10,026 nt of DNA, taken from NCBI GenBank assembly GCA_937952975.1, contig CALFXX010000085.1, forward strand, positions 1 to 10,026. The letters are read 5' to 3'. The notes below the pieces were generated by a model that worked only from the letters and a program-made list of their open reading frames with translations, searched no databases and had not been told where the DNA came from. This DNA comes from an uncultured Alcaligenaceae bacterium. Lineage in GTDB: Bacteria > Pseudomonadota > Gammaproteobacteria > Burkholderiales > Burkholderiaceae_B. Made by a program: the position numbers and the translations under genes. Numbering within the stretch: position 1 is the first letter of the stretch; each line of letters opens with the position of its first letter. Of this stretch, positions 1-7,072 are shown piece by piece.

Positions 1-431
1 GCATGAAAGACCAGGCAATCGTTTGCAACATCGGTCACTTCGACAACGAAATCGACGTCGTCGGTATCGAAAACCTCAAGTGGGAAGAAATCAAGCCACA
101 GGTTGACCATGTGATTTTCCCTGACGGCAAGCGCATCATTCTGTTGGCCAAGGGTCGTTTGGTGAACTTAGGCTGCGGTACGGGTCACCCTTCGTTCGTG
201 ATGTCTTCATCGTTTACCAATCAAACGATGGCGCAGATCGAACTGTTTAGCCGTAACGAGCAATACACCTCAGGTCAGGTGTACGTGTTGCCTAAGCATC
301 TGGATGAAAAAGTGGCTCGTTTGCATCTCGACAAAATCGGCGCACACTTGACGACCTTGACGCCGCAGCAAGCCGCTTACATTAGCGTTAAGCAAGAAGG
401 CCCCTACAAGGGCGAGCAATACCGCTATTGA
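1..431 (+). CDS. ahcY: Adenosylhomocysteinase (SAH hydrolase), C-terminal part, cut by the window start
   Basis: Cytoplasmic NAD-dependent enzyme that splits S-adenosylhomocysteine into homocysteine and adenosine, removing the inhibitor made by SAM-dependent methylases. Only the last 142 residues or so are present, roughly the final third of the usual 430-470 residues. The reading frame is open to base 1, so the ATG at position 3 is an internal methionine and not the start. Seen in the sequence: the family block NIGHFDNEIDV, the segment HPSFVMSSSFTNQTMAQIEL, and the C-terminal tail KGEQYRY. That tail matches the family's K-x-x-x-Y-R-Y ending, whose Lys and Tyr reach into the NAD site of the neighbouring subunit. 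The stop is TGA at 429-431. The membrane-protein gene and metF follow on the same strand, consistent with a methyl-cycle operon. Any SAH riboswitch would lie upstream, outside the window. Confidence 0.96.
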   Translation, partial: MKDQAIVCNIGHFDNEIDVVGIENLKWEEIKPQVDHVIFPDGKRIILLAKGRLVNLGCGTGHPSFVMSSSFTNQTMAQIELFSRNEQYTSGQVYVLPKHLDEKVARLHLDKIGAHLTTLTPQQAAYISVKQEGPYKGEQYRY

Positions 432-445
432 TCGATAGTACCGAT

Positions 446-472
446 CGGCCTCGCTCATTTTGGGTGAGGCCG
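446..472 (+). promoter_or_regulatory. Hairpin between ahcY and the membrane-protein gene
   Basis: Eleven base pairs (446-456 with 462-472), two of them G-T wobbles, close on the five-base loop ATTTT. The outer six pairs are GGCCTC with GAGGCC. It lies 15 bases after the ahcY stop. No T-run follows it, so it does not look like a standard intrinsic terminator. It could be a weak attenuator, a processing site or a 3'-end stabiliser of the ahcY mRNA. The structure is visible; the role is inference. Confidence 0.45.
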
Positions 473-509
473 TTAGCGCAGTTCTTGATTTCAATCACCG
501 GAGCTTCTC

Positions 510-851
510 ATGACTTTACTGCTTGTTTGGATACTCAATGCGGTTGCTTTATTAGTGGTCGCGTATGTCTTGCCAGGCATTGTCGTGGCGAGCTTTTGGT
601 CGGCAATGTGGGCTGCACTGGTGCTAGGTTTGATCAACATGTTGGTCAAGCCGTTGTTTGTGTTGTTGACCTTACCGATCACCATTGTGACTGTCGGACT
701 GTTTTTGTTTGTGGTGAACGCGTTGATGTTCTGGCTTGCGGGTTCGATCCTGAAAGGCTTTCAGGTCAACGGATTTTGGTGGGCGTTGATTGGCGCGCTG
801 TTCTATAGCCTGATTTCTGGCTTCTTGACGAATTTAATAAACAATAAATGA
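510..851 (+). CDS. Small holin_4_2 / YvlD-like integral membrane protein
   Basis: A 113-residue, strongly hydrophobic protein of the 'phage holin family 4' type (PF04020, YvlD-like). Despite the name, chromosomal members are not known to be lysis proteins and their function is unknown. Hydrophobic segments lie at about residues 2-21, 28-45, 49-76 and 88-108, giving about four membrane helices with few charges. The central run NMLVKPLFVLLTLPIT followed by VGLFLFVVNALMFWLAG is the conserved core, with the Asn, Pro and Gly typical of the family. The ATG at 510 has CGGAG at 499-503 as ribosome binding site. The stop overlaps the metF start in an ATGA arrangement, so the two are probably translationally coupled. 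I recall this gene sitting between ahcY and metF in many Burkholderiales, which suggests a lasting but unexplained link to the methyl cycle. Family call good, function unknown. Confidence 0.85.
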   Translation: MTLLLVWILNAVALLVVAYVLPGIVVASFWSAMWAALVLGLINMLVKPLFVLLTLPITIVTVGLFLFVVNALMFWLAGSILKGFQVNGFWWALIGALFYSLISGFLTNLINNK

Positions 852-1693
852 CCACACCAGCTAGCAAGGCTTTTAGCCTAGAGTTTTTTCCACCTCGTGA
901 TGAGGCGGCCAAGCAGCGTTTGGTCGAGGGTGCCCGTCAGATGCTGGTGATGAATCCGCATTACTGCAGCGTCACGTTTGGCGCAGGTGGCTCAACCCGC
1001 GATGGCACCTTGGATACCGTACGAGTGTTGCGTGGGATGGGGCGTGATGCTGCGCCTCATTTGTCGTGTATCGGTTCAAGCCGCGATGAGCTTAAGGCGT
1101 TGTTGCAGGTGTACCGCCAAGAGGGTGTACGCCGAATCGTAGCCCTACGCGGTGACATGCCTTCAGGCATGGGTGCCGATGCTGCTGGTGCCTTACGACA
1201 CGCGAGTGATTTGGTTGAATTGATTCGCCACGAAACCGGCGATTGGTTTCATATTGAAGTGGCAGCCTACCCCGAGATGCATCCGCAGGCGGCAGGGCCT
1301 GAGCATGACCTGAAGCACTTTGTGAATAAGGTGAACGCTGGGGCTGACAGTGCGATTACACAGTATTTTTTTAATGCAGATTCGTATTTTGATTTTGTTG
1401 ACCGCGCACAAGCTAAAGGGGTGAGTATCCCGATCGTGCCGGGCATTATGCCCATCACCAATTACACCCAACTCATGCGTTTTTCAGAAATGTGTGGGGC
1501 CGAAGTGCCACGCTGGATTCGCTTGCGCCTGGCCGAAATGGGCGATGATAAAGAGTCGATTCGGGCTTTTGGTACCGAAGTGGTGACCGACTTGTGCGAA
1601 ACCCTGCTAGATAATGATGTGCCAGGCTTGCACTTTTATACCTTGAACAACGCCGAGGCGACGTTGGCAATATGGCGGGGCTTGACTGCCTAA
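848..1693 (+). CDS. metF: 5,10-methylenetetrahydrofolate reductase
   Basis: Cytoplasmic FAD enzyme that reduces 5,10-methylene-THF to 5-methyl-THF, the methyl donor for methionine synthesis. The protein has 281 residues, a little under the E. coli enzyme (about 296), and should form a single TIM barrel. The N-terminal FSLEFFPPR carries the family's catalytic acid as Glu12, matching Glu28 in E. coli. SVTFGAGGSTRD (51-62) is the folate/FAD barrel strand. ALRGDMP (99-105) holds Asp103, equivalent to the flavin- and folate-contacting Asp120 in E. coli. ITQYFFN (about 170-176) is also typical. The ATG at 848 overlaps the upstream stop by four bases. The extended N-terminus of other family members is not needed here because the glutamate motif is present. 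With ahcY upstream it serves homocysteine remethylation. Confidence 0.96.
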   Translation: MTTPASKAFSLEFFPPRDEAAKQRLVEGARQMLVMNPHYCSVTFGAGGSTRDGTLDTVRVLRGMGRDAAPHLSCIGSSRDELKALLQVYRQEGVRRIVALRGDMPSGMGADAAGALRHASDLVELIRHETGDWFHIEVAAYPEMHPQAAGPEHDLKHFVNKVNAGADSAITQYFFNADSYFDFVDRAQAKGVSIPIVPGIMPITNYTQLMRFSEMCGAEVPRWIRLRLAEMGDDKESIRAFGTEVVTDLCETLLDNDVPGLHFYTLNNAEATLAIWRGLTA

Positions 1694-1720
1694 AGACTGG
1701 CACACCTTCGTAAAGTGATT

Positions 1721-1748
1721 AAAAAGGCCTTCTTTAGAAGGCCTTTTT
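1721..1748. terminator. Bidirectional intrinsic terminator between metF and the convergent receptor gene
   Basis: A near-perfect inverted repeat: AAAAAGGCCTTC (1721-1732) pairs with GAAGGCCTTTTT (1737-1748) around a four-base loop. The T-run on one strand and the A-run on the other make it work in both directions. It starts 27 bases after the metF stop and ends about 39 bases from the stop of the convergent minus-strand gene. It is the strongest terminator in the window. Confidence 0.93.
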
Positions 1749-1786
1749 GCTGCGCGACTTAAACGATCATCTTCATCACAAACACA

Positions 1787-2776
1787 TTAATCGGCGTATT
1801 GGTTAGCAGCCTTTAGCAAAGGCGCCCATTTTTCGATTTCTGACTTGAGCCATGCTTGCAGGGCCGCTGGATTTTGTTTTGCCTCAGGAACGATGACCGC
1901 ACCCAAATCGCTGGCCTTTTGAATCACTGCAGGATCTTTAAGCGCGTCTTGTACAGCTTTGTTGACCGTAGCAACGACTTCAGGTGCCATGCCTTTGGGG
2001 CCGTAAATGCCATGCCACACCACAATCTCAAAATCTTTCAAACCGCTTTCGCGCAGGGTTGGGGTATCGGGCAAATACGATAAGCGCTCAGCTGAAGTCA
2101 CACCGTAAAGCTTGACGGTATTGCCTTTGATCTGCGGCAGTGTTTGCGTGGTTTGGTCGCACAGAATATCAAGTTGGCCGCCTAGTAGCGCGGTCATGGC
2201 TGGGCCCGTACCCGAATAGGGAATTGCCGTAAAGCCTACGCCCAACGCCTGTTGCAGCAAGGTGCCGCACAACTGAGATACCGCACCGAGCCCAGCATTT
2301 GCCAGATTAATTTTGTCGCCTTTTTCTTTTGCATACTTGATGAACTCAGGCATGGTGTTGGGCGGAAAGTTTTTACTCCCCAATAACGTCATCGGAACGT
2401 CGGCGACCAAACTGATATAGGTGAAATCAGTCAGTGCGTTAAAAGGCAGTTTGCGATAAAGCGTTGGCGCAGTCGCCATGCCGTTATGGTGGATGAATAA
2501 AGTGTAGCCATCGGGGGCGGCCTTGGCCACTACGTTTGAGGCCACGGTGCCGCCTGCCCCTAAGCGATTTTCAACGACCACTGTCTGGCCAAGGCTTTTT
2601 GCCATTGATACAGCTAAGGTTCGGGCTAACACGTCGGTGGGGCCACCTGCGGCAAACGGCACGATGAGCGAGACGGGCCTGTTGGGGTAGGCTTGTGCGT
2701 TGGCGACACTTGCAACAACAGAGGATACAAACCCCGCTGCGAGCAAGACGCTACGAATGGTTTTGGATAATGTCAT
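1787..2776 (-). CDS. Bug-family (TctC-like) periplasmic solute-binding protein
   Basis: Periplasmic receptor of the tripartite tricarboxylate transporter type. Family members bind carboxylates, amino acids or small aromatic compounds; the ligand cannot be told from sequence. The chosen ATG (2774-2776) has AGGGAGA just upstream on the minus strand and gives 329 residues. The frame stays open about 27 codons further up, but the signal peptide would then be internal. Residues 1-27 form the signal: KTIR, a hydrophobic stretch, then ANA, with cleavage after Ala27 or Ala29. The mature protein begins with YPNRPVSLIVPFAAGGPTD, the family's N-terminal strand and ligand-binding loop. Later family features are VVENRLGAGG, the DILCDQTTQTLPQIKG segment and the YLPDTPTLRESGL block. 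No tctA or tctB membrane gene is next to it, so it is an orphan receptor here. It ends at the shared terminator with metF. Confidence 0.93.
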   Translation of the reverse strand: MTLSKTIRSVLLAAGFVSSVVASVANAQAYPNRPVSLIVPFAAGGPTDVLARTLAVSMAKSLGQTVVVENRLGAGGTVASNVVAKAAPDGYTLFIHHNGMATAPTLYRKLPFNALTDFTYISLVADVPMTLLGSKNFPPNTMPEFIKYAKEKGDKINLANAGLGAVSQLCGTLLQQALGVGFTAIPYSGTGPAMTALLGGQLDILCDQTTQTLPQIKGNTVKLYGVTSAERLSYLPDTPTLRESGLKDFEIVVWHGIYGPKGMAPEVVATVNKAVQDALKDPAVIQKASDLGAVIVPEAKQNPAALQAWLKSEIEKWAPLLKAANQYAD

Positions 2777-2812
2777 CGAAATCTCCCTGTGTAATAAAAA
2801 GGTCACAGAGAT

Positions 2813-2841
2813 AGTGTAGTACTTACTTGCCGCCCACCCAA
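2813..2841 (-). promoter_or_regulatory. Possible sigma70 promoter for the receptor gene
   Basis: On the minus strand, TTGGGT (2836-2841) and TACACT (2813-2818) are 17 bases apart and match three and four of six consensus bases. Transcription would begin near 2806, about 30 bases before the ATG. It overlaps the end of the upstream folate gene. The match is modest, and the receptor could instead be read through from the upstream gene, since the gap between them is only 46 bases. Confidence 0.3.
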
Positions 2842-3434
2842 CCCTCAGGCGTTGCAATCGCCTTCAACAGCACATCATGAGGTTGGGGGACAAACGCATC
2901 CGCTTCGGTTAACCGCCCTTGTTGCCAAGCGACACCGATTGTCACTAGGCTGGAGTTTGCGCGTTGCAAGGCCGCCAGGCTGCGGTCGTAATACCCACCA
3001 CCATAGCCAAGTCGCGCCGCCTCAACGGTAAATCCAAGCGTGGGCACCAGTACCACGTCAGGTACGAGCGCGTGTTGACGAGGGGGCTCCAGCACCCCAA
3101 AACTCTGTGCGGTCAACGGGGTACTCGGTGTCCATCTGTGAAACTCAAGTGGGGCATCGCGTGCAACGATGACTGGTAAACAGACGATCACTTGATGCAG
3201 GTCAAGCTGCTGCAACAGTGGTCGCAGATCGGGCTCGTCAACTAGGGGCCAAAACCCTGCCACAACAAGCGGGCTTGAGCGCCTCGCACACTCAGGCCTG
3301 GCCATGTAGTGGTCGAACCAGCGCTGAAGTCGATCGCACAGCGCGGTGCTCGCGTGTTGGCGCTCAGCCACAGACATGCTCTGGCGAAGGCTGCGCAGGC
3401 GCGCGCGCAGCTGGTCTGCGTTATTCTTTGACAT
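2823..3434 (-). CDS. 5-formyltetrahydrofolate cyclo-ligase
   Basis: Cytoplasmic ATP-dependent enzyme that converts 5-formyl-THF to 5,10-methenyl-THF and so returns this storage or by-product folate to the one-carbon pool (family of E. coli YgfA and human MTHFS). With the ATG at 3432-3434 the protein has 203 residues, normal for the family. The frame runs 50 codons further upstream, but those residues look like non-coding translation and would overlap the divergent gene. The N-terminal basic helix QLRARLRSLRQSMS and the segment GFWPLVDEPDLRPLL (60-74) fit the substrate part. VLVPTLGF (128-135) and RLGYGGGYYDR (141-151) are the ATP-binding signature. GVAWQQ (167-172) is the usual late strand. 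No clear Shine-Dalgarno sequence is seen before the ATG, so the start is slightly uncertain. Confidence 0.94.
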   Translation of the reverse strand: MSKNNADQLRARLRSLRQSMSVAERQHASTALCDRLQRWFDHYMARPECARRSSPLVVAGFWPLVDEPDLRPLLQQLDLHQVIVCLPVIVARDAPLEFHRWTPSTPLTAQSFGVLEPPRQHALVPDVVLVPTLGFTVEAARLGYGGGYYDRSLAALQRANSSLVTIGVAWQQGRLTEADAFVPQPHDVLLKAIATPEGWVGGK

Positions 3435-3456
3435 GTGTCGCAACGGTGCTGACAAA
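3428..3456 (+). promoter_or_regulatory. Possible promoter for the lytic transglycosylase gene
   Basis: A perfect -35 hexamer TTGACA (3428-3433) is followed 17 bases later by a poor -10, GACAAA (3451-3456). A start near 3463 would leave a short leader containing AAGG just before the ATG at 3480. The element overlaps the first codons of the divergent cyclo-ligase gene, so expression of the two could interfere. The weak -10 keeps confidence low. Confidence 0.33.
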
Positions 3457-3479
3457 GTTAAGCGGTGATAAGGCGGTTT

Positions 3480-5783
3480 ATGCTCGTGCAAACAAAGTAT
3501 CAGAATCTTGGGTTGAGCGGTAGTCTTGCAGGCGGAGCGCGTGCCTGGCTGGTCAGCACCTGTATGCTGTTCGTTCTGACTCAAACGCCGGGCTGGGCTC
3601 AGCCAGCAACCCCTGCTTCTTCACAGGAGTCTGAGGCCAGCGGCCCCGCCAGATTTGTTTTGCAGGCCGATGGTACGTTGGTGCCGGTGCCCGCTACGTC
3701 TTCGACACCCTCTGGTGCGTCAACAGGTTCGTCAAGTGCCGCAGATCAAAACGGGCGTTCTGCCCAAAGCCCTGGCGCGACAGGGGGCGTGAAGCGCCTG
3801 CCTGACTCGGTACCTGAGGTTGCGACGCCAGCGGTGTCTGCGCGTGCGAGCAACGCACCTTCGACGTCGCCAAACACGACAGTGCAGGCAGGTGCAACGA
3901 TCGCTGATCCGGATTCAACGCCGGCTGCGCGTGCTGTCGCGGCGGCGCGCAATGCGATGAACGCCAAGCAGTGGGCGCAACTGGCAAGTTTTGTTCCTCA
4001 GGCGCGCGGCGATGTGCTGGGTATCTACCCAGAGTATTGGTCCCTGCGTACACAACTTGGTTCGACCCATATGCCTGGAGTCCAACAGGCGCTGACTGAT
4101 TTCATCACTAAAAATAAAACGGCTTACCTGGGTGATCGTCTGAAAGGTGAATGGATTCTGGCTGCGGCGCGGTCTGGAGATTTTGTGGCAGTGCGTGAGT
4201 TGGGTGATGTACTGAACCCCAATCCACAAATTTTATGCGCTCAGCTTGAGGCCCGTCACATGGGCGGCCAGCGCGCGAGCGCCGACGAGGCGACTAAAGT
4301 GTTTGCCCCCTATGGCGCGTGCTTAAAGCTGTTTGATCAGCTGGTGGCTGATCGTGTGCTGGGTTCGGCTGAGCTGATGCCTTATTTATACGAAGCAATC
4401 GAAAACAATAAGCTTCCCGAGGCGCGGCGCTACGCGGCTTGGGTGTTTGAGTCGGCCGATTTGGCCGCCTACGATGCCATGCTGCGTGAGCCCGTGCAGT
4501 GGTTGAATACCCAGACCGGGCCGCGTTCAAGTGCGCGTAACGACATCGTTGCGATTGGTCTGGCACGCGCGGCACGCAACGATTTGAGCGCGACGGCGAC
4601 CAAACTGCAGGGTACCTGGGCCGGTCAATTACCCAAACAAAATCTGCAGTGGGTTTATGGGCAAATGGCCTTGCTGGCGATGATGAATCTTGATAGTCGG
4701 GCCTATGGCTGGTATCGCGAAACAGGCTCCTTAGGTTTGTCGGAAACGAATAACGCCTGGCGCGTACGTGCCGCTTTGCGGCAAGCCAATATTGACTGGG
4801 CCTTCGTGTTGCAAGCCATTGAGGCGATGAAGCCAGCACAACAAGCCGATGCAACTTGGGTGTATTGGCGAGCCCGAGGTTTGGTGGCCACAGGAAAAAA
4901 ATCAGACGCTGAAAAAGCCTATGCGTCGATCACTGATCAATTCAATTTTTACGGTCAGTTGGCACTCGAAGAGTTAGGCCGTGCAATCGTGGCGCCTGAC
5001 CGACCCGCGCCGGTGACTGCACAAGAGATTTCGCTGGCACGCGCGAATCCAGGTTTGCAGCGCGCCGTCACATTATTCAAACGAGGTTGGCGCGCAGATG
5101 CTGTACCCGAATGGAACTTCACCATTCGCGGCATGACGGATCGCCAACTCATGGCCGCTGCTGAAGTCGCGCGGCACGAAAATATCTTTGATCGTGTGGT
5201 CAACACGTCAGATCGCACTTCAAAAGAATTTGATTTTTCGCAGCGTTACATTGCGCCTTTTGAGGGCAGGGTGTCGGCGCAGGCGCGACAAATCGATATT
5301 GACCCTGCGTGGGTCTACGGGCTGATCCGGCAAGAGTCGCGTTTTATTATGGATGCGCGTTCGGTAGCTGGCGCCTCGGGCTTAATGCAGTTGATGCCTG
5401 CGACGGCCCGCTGGGTGGCTGGCAAAATTGGCATGACAGATTTCACACCCGCCAAGGTGAATGATTTTGATACAAACACCAAGCTGGGTACGACCTACCT
5501 GAGTATGGTGCTGTCGGATTTGGGGGGGTCGCAGGTGCTCGCCAGTGCAGGCTATAACGCGGGGCCCGGACGCCCGATGTTGTGGCGCTCGAAGCTGGAC
5601 AGTAAAGTTGAGGGCGCGATCTTTGCAGAAACCATCCCATTTAATGAGACGCGTGATTACGTTAAAAACGTGATGTCTAACGCGGTGTACTACGCAGCAC
5701 TGTTTAGTGGTCAACCCCAGTCGCTCAAACAACGGTTGGGTGAAATTGTGCCCCAGCCGTATGGCCGTACGCCACTGCCGTGA
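3480..5783 (+). CDS. Soluble lytic murein transglycosylase (Slt70-like)
   Basis: Periplasmic enzyme that cleaves the MurNAc-GlcNAc bond of peptidoglycan, leaving 1,6-anhydro-MurNAc ends, during wall turnover. I prefer the ATG at 3480, which has AAGG (3470-3473) upstream and gives 767 residues; a GTG at 3465 would add five. A signal peptide is visible: a basic region, the hydrophobic run WLVSTCMLFVLT, then cleavage near GWA-QPA. Next comes a Ser/Thr/Pro/Ala-rich linker of about 100 residues, longer than in E. coli Slt70, then a long helical superhelix region. The C-terminal SLT domain shows RQESRF with catalytic Glu619, GLMQLMP (634-640), GYNAGPG (691-697) and the ETRDYVKNVMSNAVYY block. All key SLT motifs are intact. 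The stop overlaps the cca start. Assignment to this family is firm; which paralogue it is remains open. Confidence 0.94.
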   Translation: MLVQTKYQNLGLSGSLAGGARAWLVSTCMLFVLTQTPGWAQPATPASSQESEASGPARFVLQADGTLVPVPATSSTPSGASTGSSSAADQNGRSAQSPGATGGVKRLPDSVPEVATPAVSARASNAPSTSPNTTVQAGATIADPDSTPAARAVAAARNAMNAKQWAQLASFVPQARGDVLGIYPEYWSLRTQLGSTHMPGVQQALTDFITKNKTAYLGDRLKGEWILAAARSGDFVAVRELGDVLNPNPQILCAQLEARHMGGQRASADEATKVFAPYGACLKLFDQLVADRVLGSAELMPYLYEAIENNKLPEARRYAAWVFESADLAAYDAMLREPVQWLNTQTGPRSSARNDIVAIGLARAARNDLSATATKLQGTWAGQLPKQNLQWVYGQMALLAMMNLDSRAYGWYRETGSLGLSETNNAWRVRAALRQANIDWAFVLQAIEAMKPAQQADATWVYWRARGLVATGKKSDAEKAYASITDQFNFYGQLALEELGRAIVAPDRPAPVTAQEISLARANPGLQRAVTLFKRGWRADAVPEWNFTIRGMTDRQLMAAAEVARHENIFDRVVNTSDRTSKEFDFSQRYIAPFEGRVSAQARQIDIDPAWVYGLIRQESRFIMDARSVAGASGLMQLMPATARWVAGKIGMTDFTPAKVNDFDTNTKLGTTYLSMVLSDLGGSQVLASAGYNAGPGRPMLWRSKLDSKVEGAIFAETIPFNETRDYVKNVMSNAVYYAALFSGQPQSLKQRLGEIVPQPYGRTPLP

Positions 5784-6985
5784 CGACTGATCACGCCACC
5801 GAGGGTTTGCAACTTTATATCGTTGGAGGTGCGGTACGCGATGGCTTGCTTGGCTTGCCCGCCGGCGATCGCGACTGGGTGATTGTGGGGGCGACCCCCG
5901 AGCTGATGGCGGCGCGTGGTTTTATCCCTGTAGGCGGGGATTTTCCAGTGTTTTTGCACCCAACGACCAAAGAAGAATATGCCTTGGCTCGAACCGAACG
6001 TAAGTCGGGTAGAGGCTATAAAGGCTTTACGTTTTATACCGGCGCCGAGGTCACGCTAGAAGAAGACCTTAAGCGCCGCGATTTAACGGTCAATGCGATC
6101 GCACAATCCATGACGGGCGAGCTTGTTGATCCTTTACATGGCGCAGCCGATTTAAGTGCAAAAATCTTGCGGCATGTCGGGCCCGCCTTTGAAGAAGATC
6201 CTGTGCGGATTTTGCGCCTCGCCCGATTTATGTCGCGCTTTACTGAGTTTGCGGTGGCTCCTGAGACGCTTGCGCTGTGTCAAAAAATGGTTGCTTCAGG
6301 CGAGGTTGACGCGCTGGTACCTGAGCGCGTTTGGCAAGAGTTGGCGCGCGGCTTAATGTCTGCGCAACCATCGCGCATGCTGGGTTTGTTGACCGAAGTG
6401 GGCGCCGCAAGTCGCATCATGCCCGAGTTGGCACTGAGCCAACGCGTACAGGGGTTAGTAGATCGGGTCGCACAACGGGGCTTGCCACTCGCCTCACGTT
6501 ATGCCGCGCTCTGTCTTGATACGCTTGAACTCAAGGCGCTTGCAACACGATTGCGTGTGCCGTCAGACTGCGCCGACATGGCGCGCTTGTTGCCGGTCGT
6601 CATGACTGGGGTTGCGCAGTTCAATGACATACTTGCGAAAGGTGAGCGTAGCACTGGCCTGAGCGGCTCGGGCGATATTCGAACCGCTGCTAGCCACTTG
6701 AGTGATGCGCCACAGGGCGCGGAGTGTGCAGACGCCGTATTGTCTCTGTTTGAAGCGTGCGACGCGTTACGTAAGCCAGAACGGTTTGAGGCATTGTTGC
6801 AAGCGGCGAGCGATATTGATGAGGCGATAGGCGCACGACAACAGGCGTGGCAGTCTTGGCTGCAAGTGGTGTTGGCGGTTGACGCAGGTGCGGCCGCACG
6901 CTCGGCGAGTGCCCCCGATCAAATTAAACAACGCGTGCGTGCAGCGCGCTTAGCGGCTTTGCAAACAGCGTTATCAAGCCGCTAA
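5780..6985 (+). CDS. cca: CCA-adding tRNA nucleotidyltransferase with degenerate HD region
   Basis: Cytoplasmic class II nucleotidyltransferase that builds or repairs the 3' CCA end of tRNAs from CTP and ATP without a template. The GTG start (5780) overlaps the slt stop as GTGA and gives 401 residues, about ten less than E. coli. Motifs in order: LYIVGGAVRD (12-21); the metal-binding acid pair in GDRDWV (Asp30, Asp32); RRDLTVNA (99-106); EDPVR (139-143), the EDxxR nucleotide-selecting motif, within EDPVRILRLARF; and ERVWQEL (182-188). These cover the catalytic head and neck. In the tail, E. coli has an HD phosphohydrolase domain with LCHDLGKG. Here the aligned segment reads LCLDTLEL (244-251), and the upstream HTLM and downstream HHGHG parts have no counterpart. 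tRNA repair should work, but the extra phosphatase/phosphodiesterase activities are probably absent. GTG is preferred over a TTG at 5807. Confidence 0.95.
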   Translation: MTTDHATEGLQLYIVGGAVRDGLLGLPAGDRDWVIVGATPELMAARGFIPVGGDFPVFLHPTTKEEYALARTERKSGRGYKGFTFYTGAEVTLEEDLKRRDLTVNAIAQSMTGELVDPLHGAADLSAKILRHVGPAFEEDPVRILRLARFMSRFTEFAVAPETLALCQKMVASGEVDALVPERVWQELARGLMSAQPSRMLGLLTEVGAASRIMPELALSQRVQGLVDRVAQRGLPLASRYAALCLDTLELKALATRLRVPSDCADMARLLPVVMTGVAQFNDILAKGERSTGLSGSGDIRTAASHLSDAPQGAECADAVLSLFEACDALRKPERFEALLQAASDIDEAIGARQQAWQSWLQVVLAVDAGAAARSASAPDQIKQRVRAARLAALQTALSSR

Positions 6986-7072
6986 GCCTCGAAGGGTTGA
7001 ATCTATCGCGAAGTAAGTTAGGCTACTGAATATCGTCAACTTCATGCAGATAATTGAAAAGGTGGTGCCCTG

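Noticed and set aside
2787..2808. CTGTG / CACAG inverted repeat upstream of the Bug receptor gene as an operator
   Set aside because: Only five pairs around a 12-base gap, lying in the leader close to the ribosome binding site. Too short to separate from chance.
2777..2857. N-terminal extension of 27 codons on the Bug receptor frame
   Set aside because: It would place the signal peptide internally, and the internal ATG has a good ribosome binding site.
3435..3479. 6S RNA (ssrS) beside the 5-formyl-THF cyclo-ligase gene, as in gammaproteobacteria
   Set aside because: Only 45 bases separate the cyclo-ligase start from the divergent gene, too short for a 6S RNA of about 180 bases. The space after the gene is also only 46 bases.
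3435..3584. N-terminal extension of 50 codons on the cyclo-ligase frame
   Set aside because: The translated extension shows no family similarity or sensible composition and would overlap the divergent transglycosylase start; the protein from the ATG at 3434 already has the usual length.
3694..4053. Long minus-strand open frames inside the transglycosylase gene (also 4294-4854 and elsewhere)
   Set aside because: They lie opposite well-supported coding sequence of moderately high GC, show no domain or ribosome binding site, and are the usual shadows of a long gene.
6986..7072. Promoter or terminator in the 87-base gap between cca and pap
   Set aside because: A TTGAAT is present but no acceptable -10 at 16-18 bases, and no stem with a T-run was found. 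Only the AAGGTGG ribosome binding site of pap is supported.
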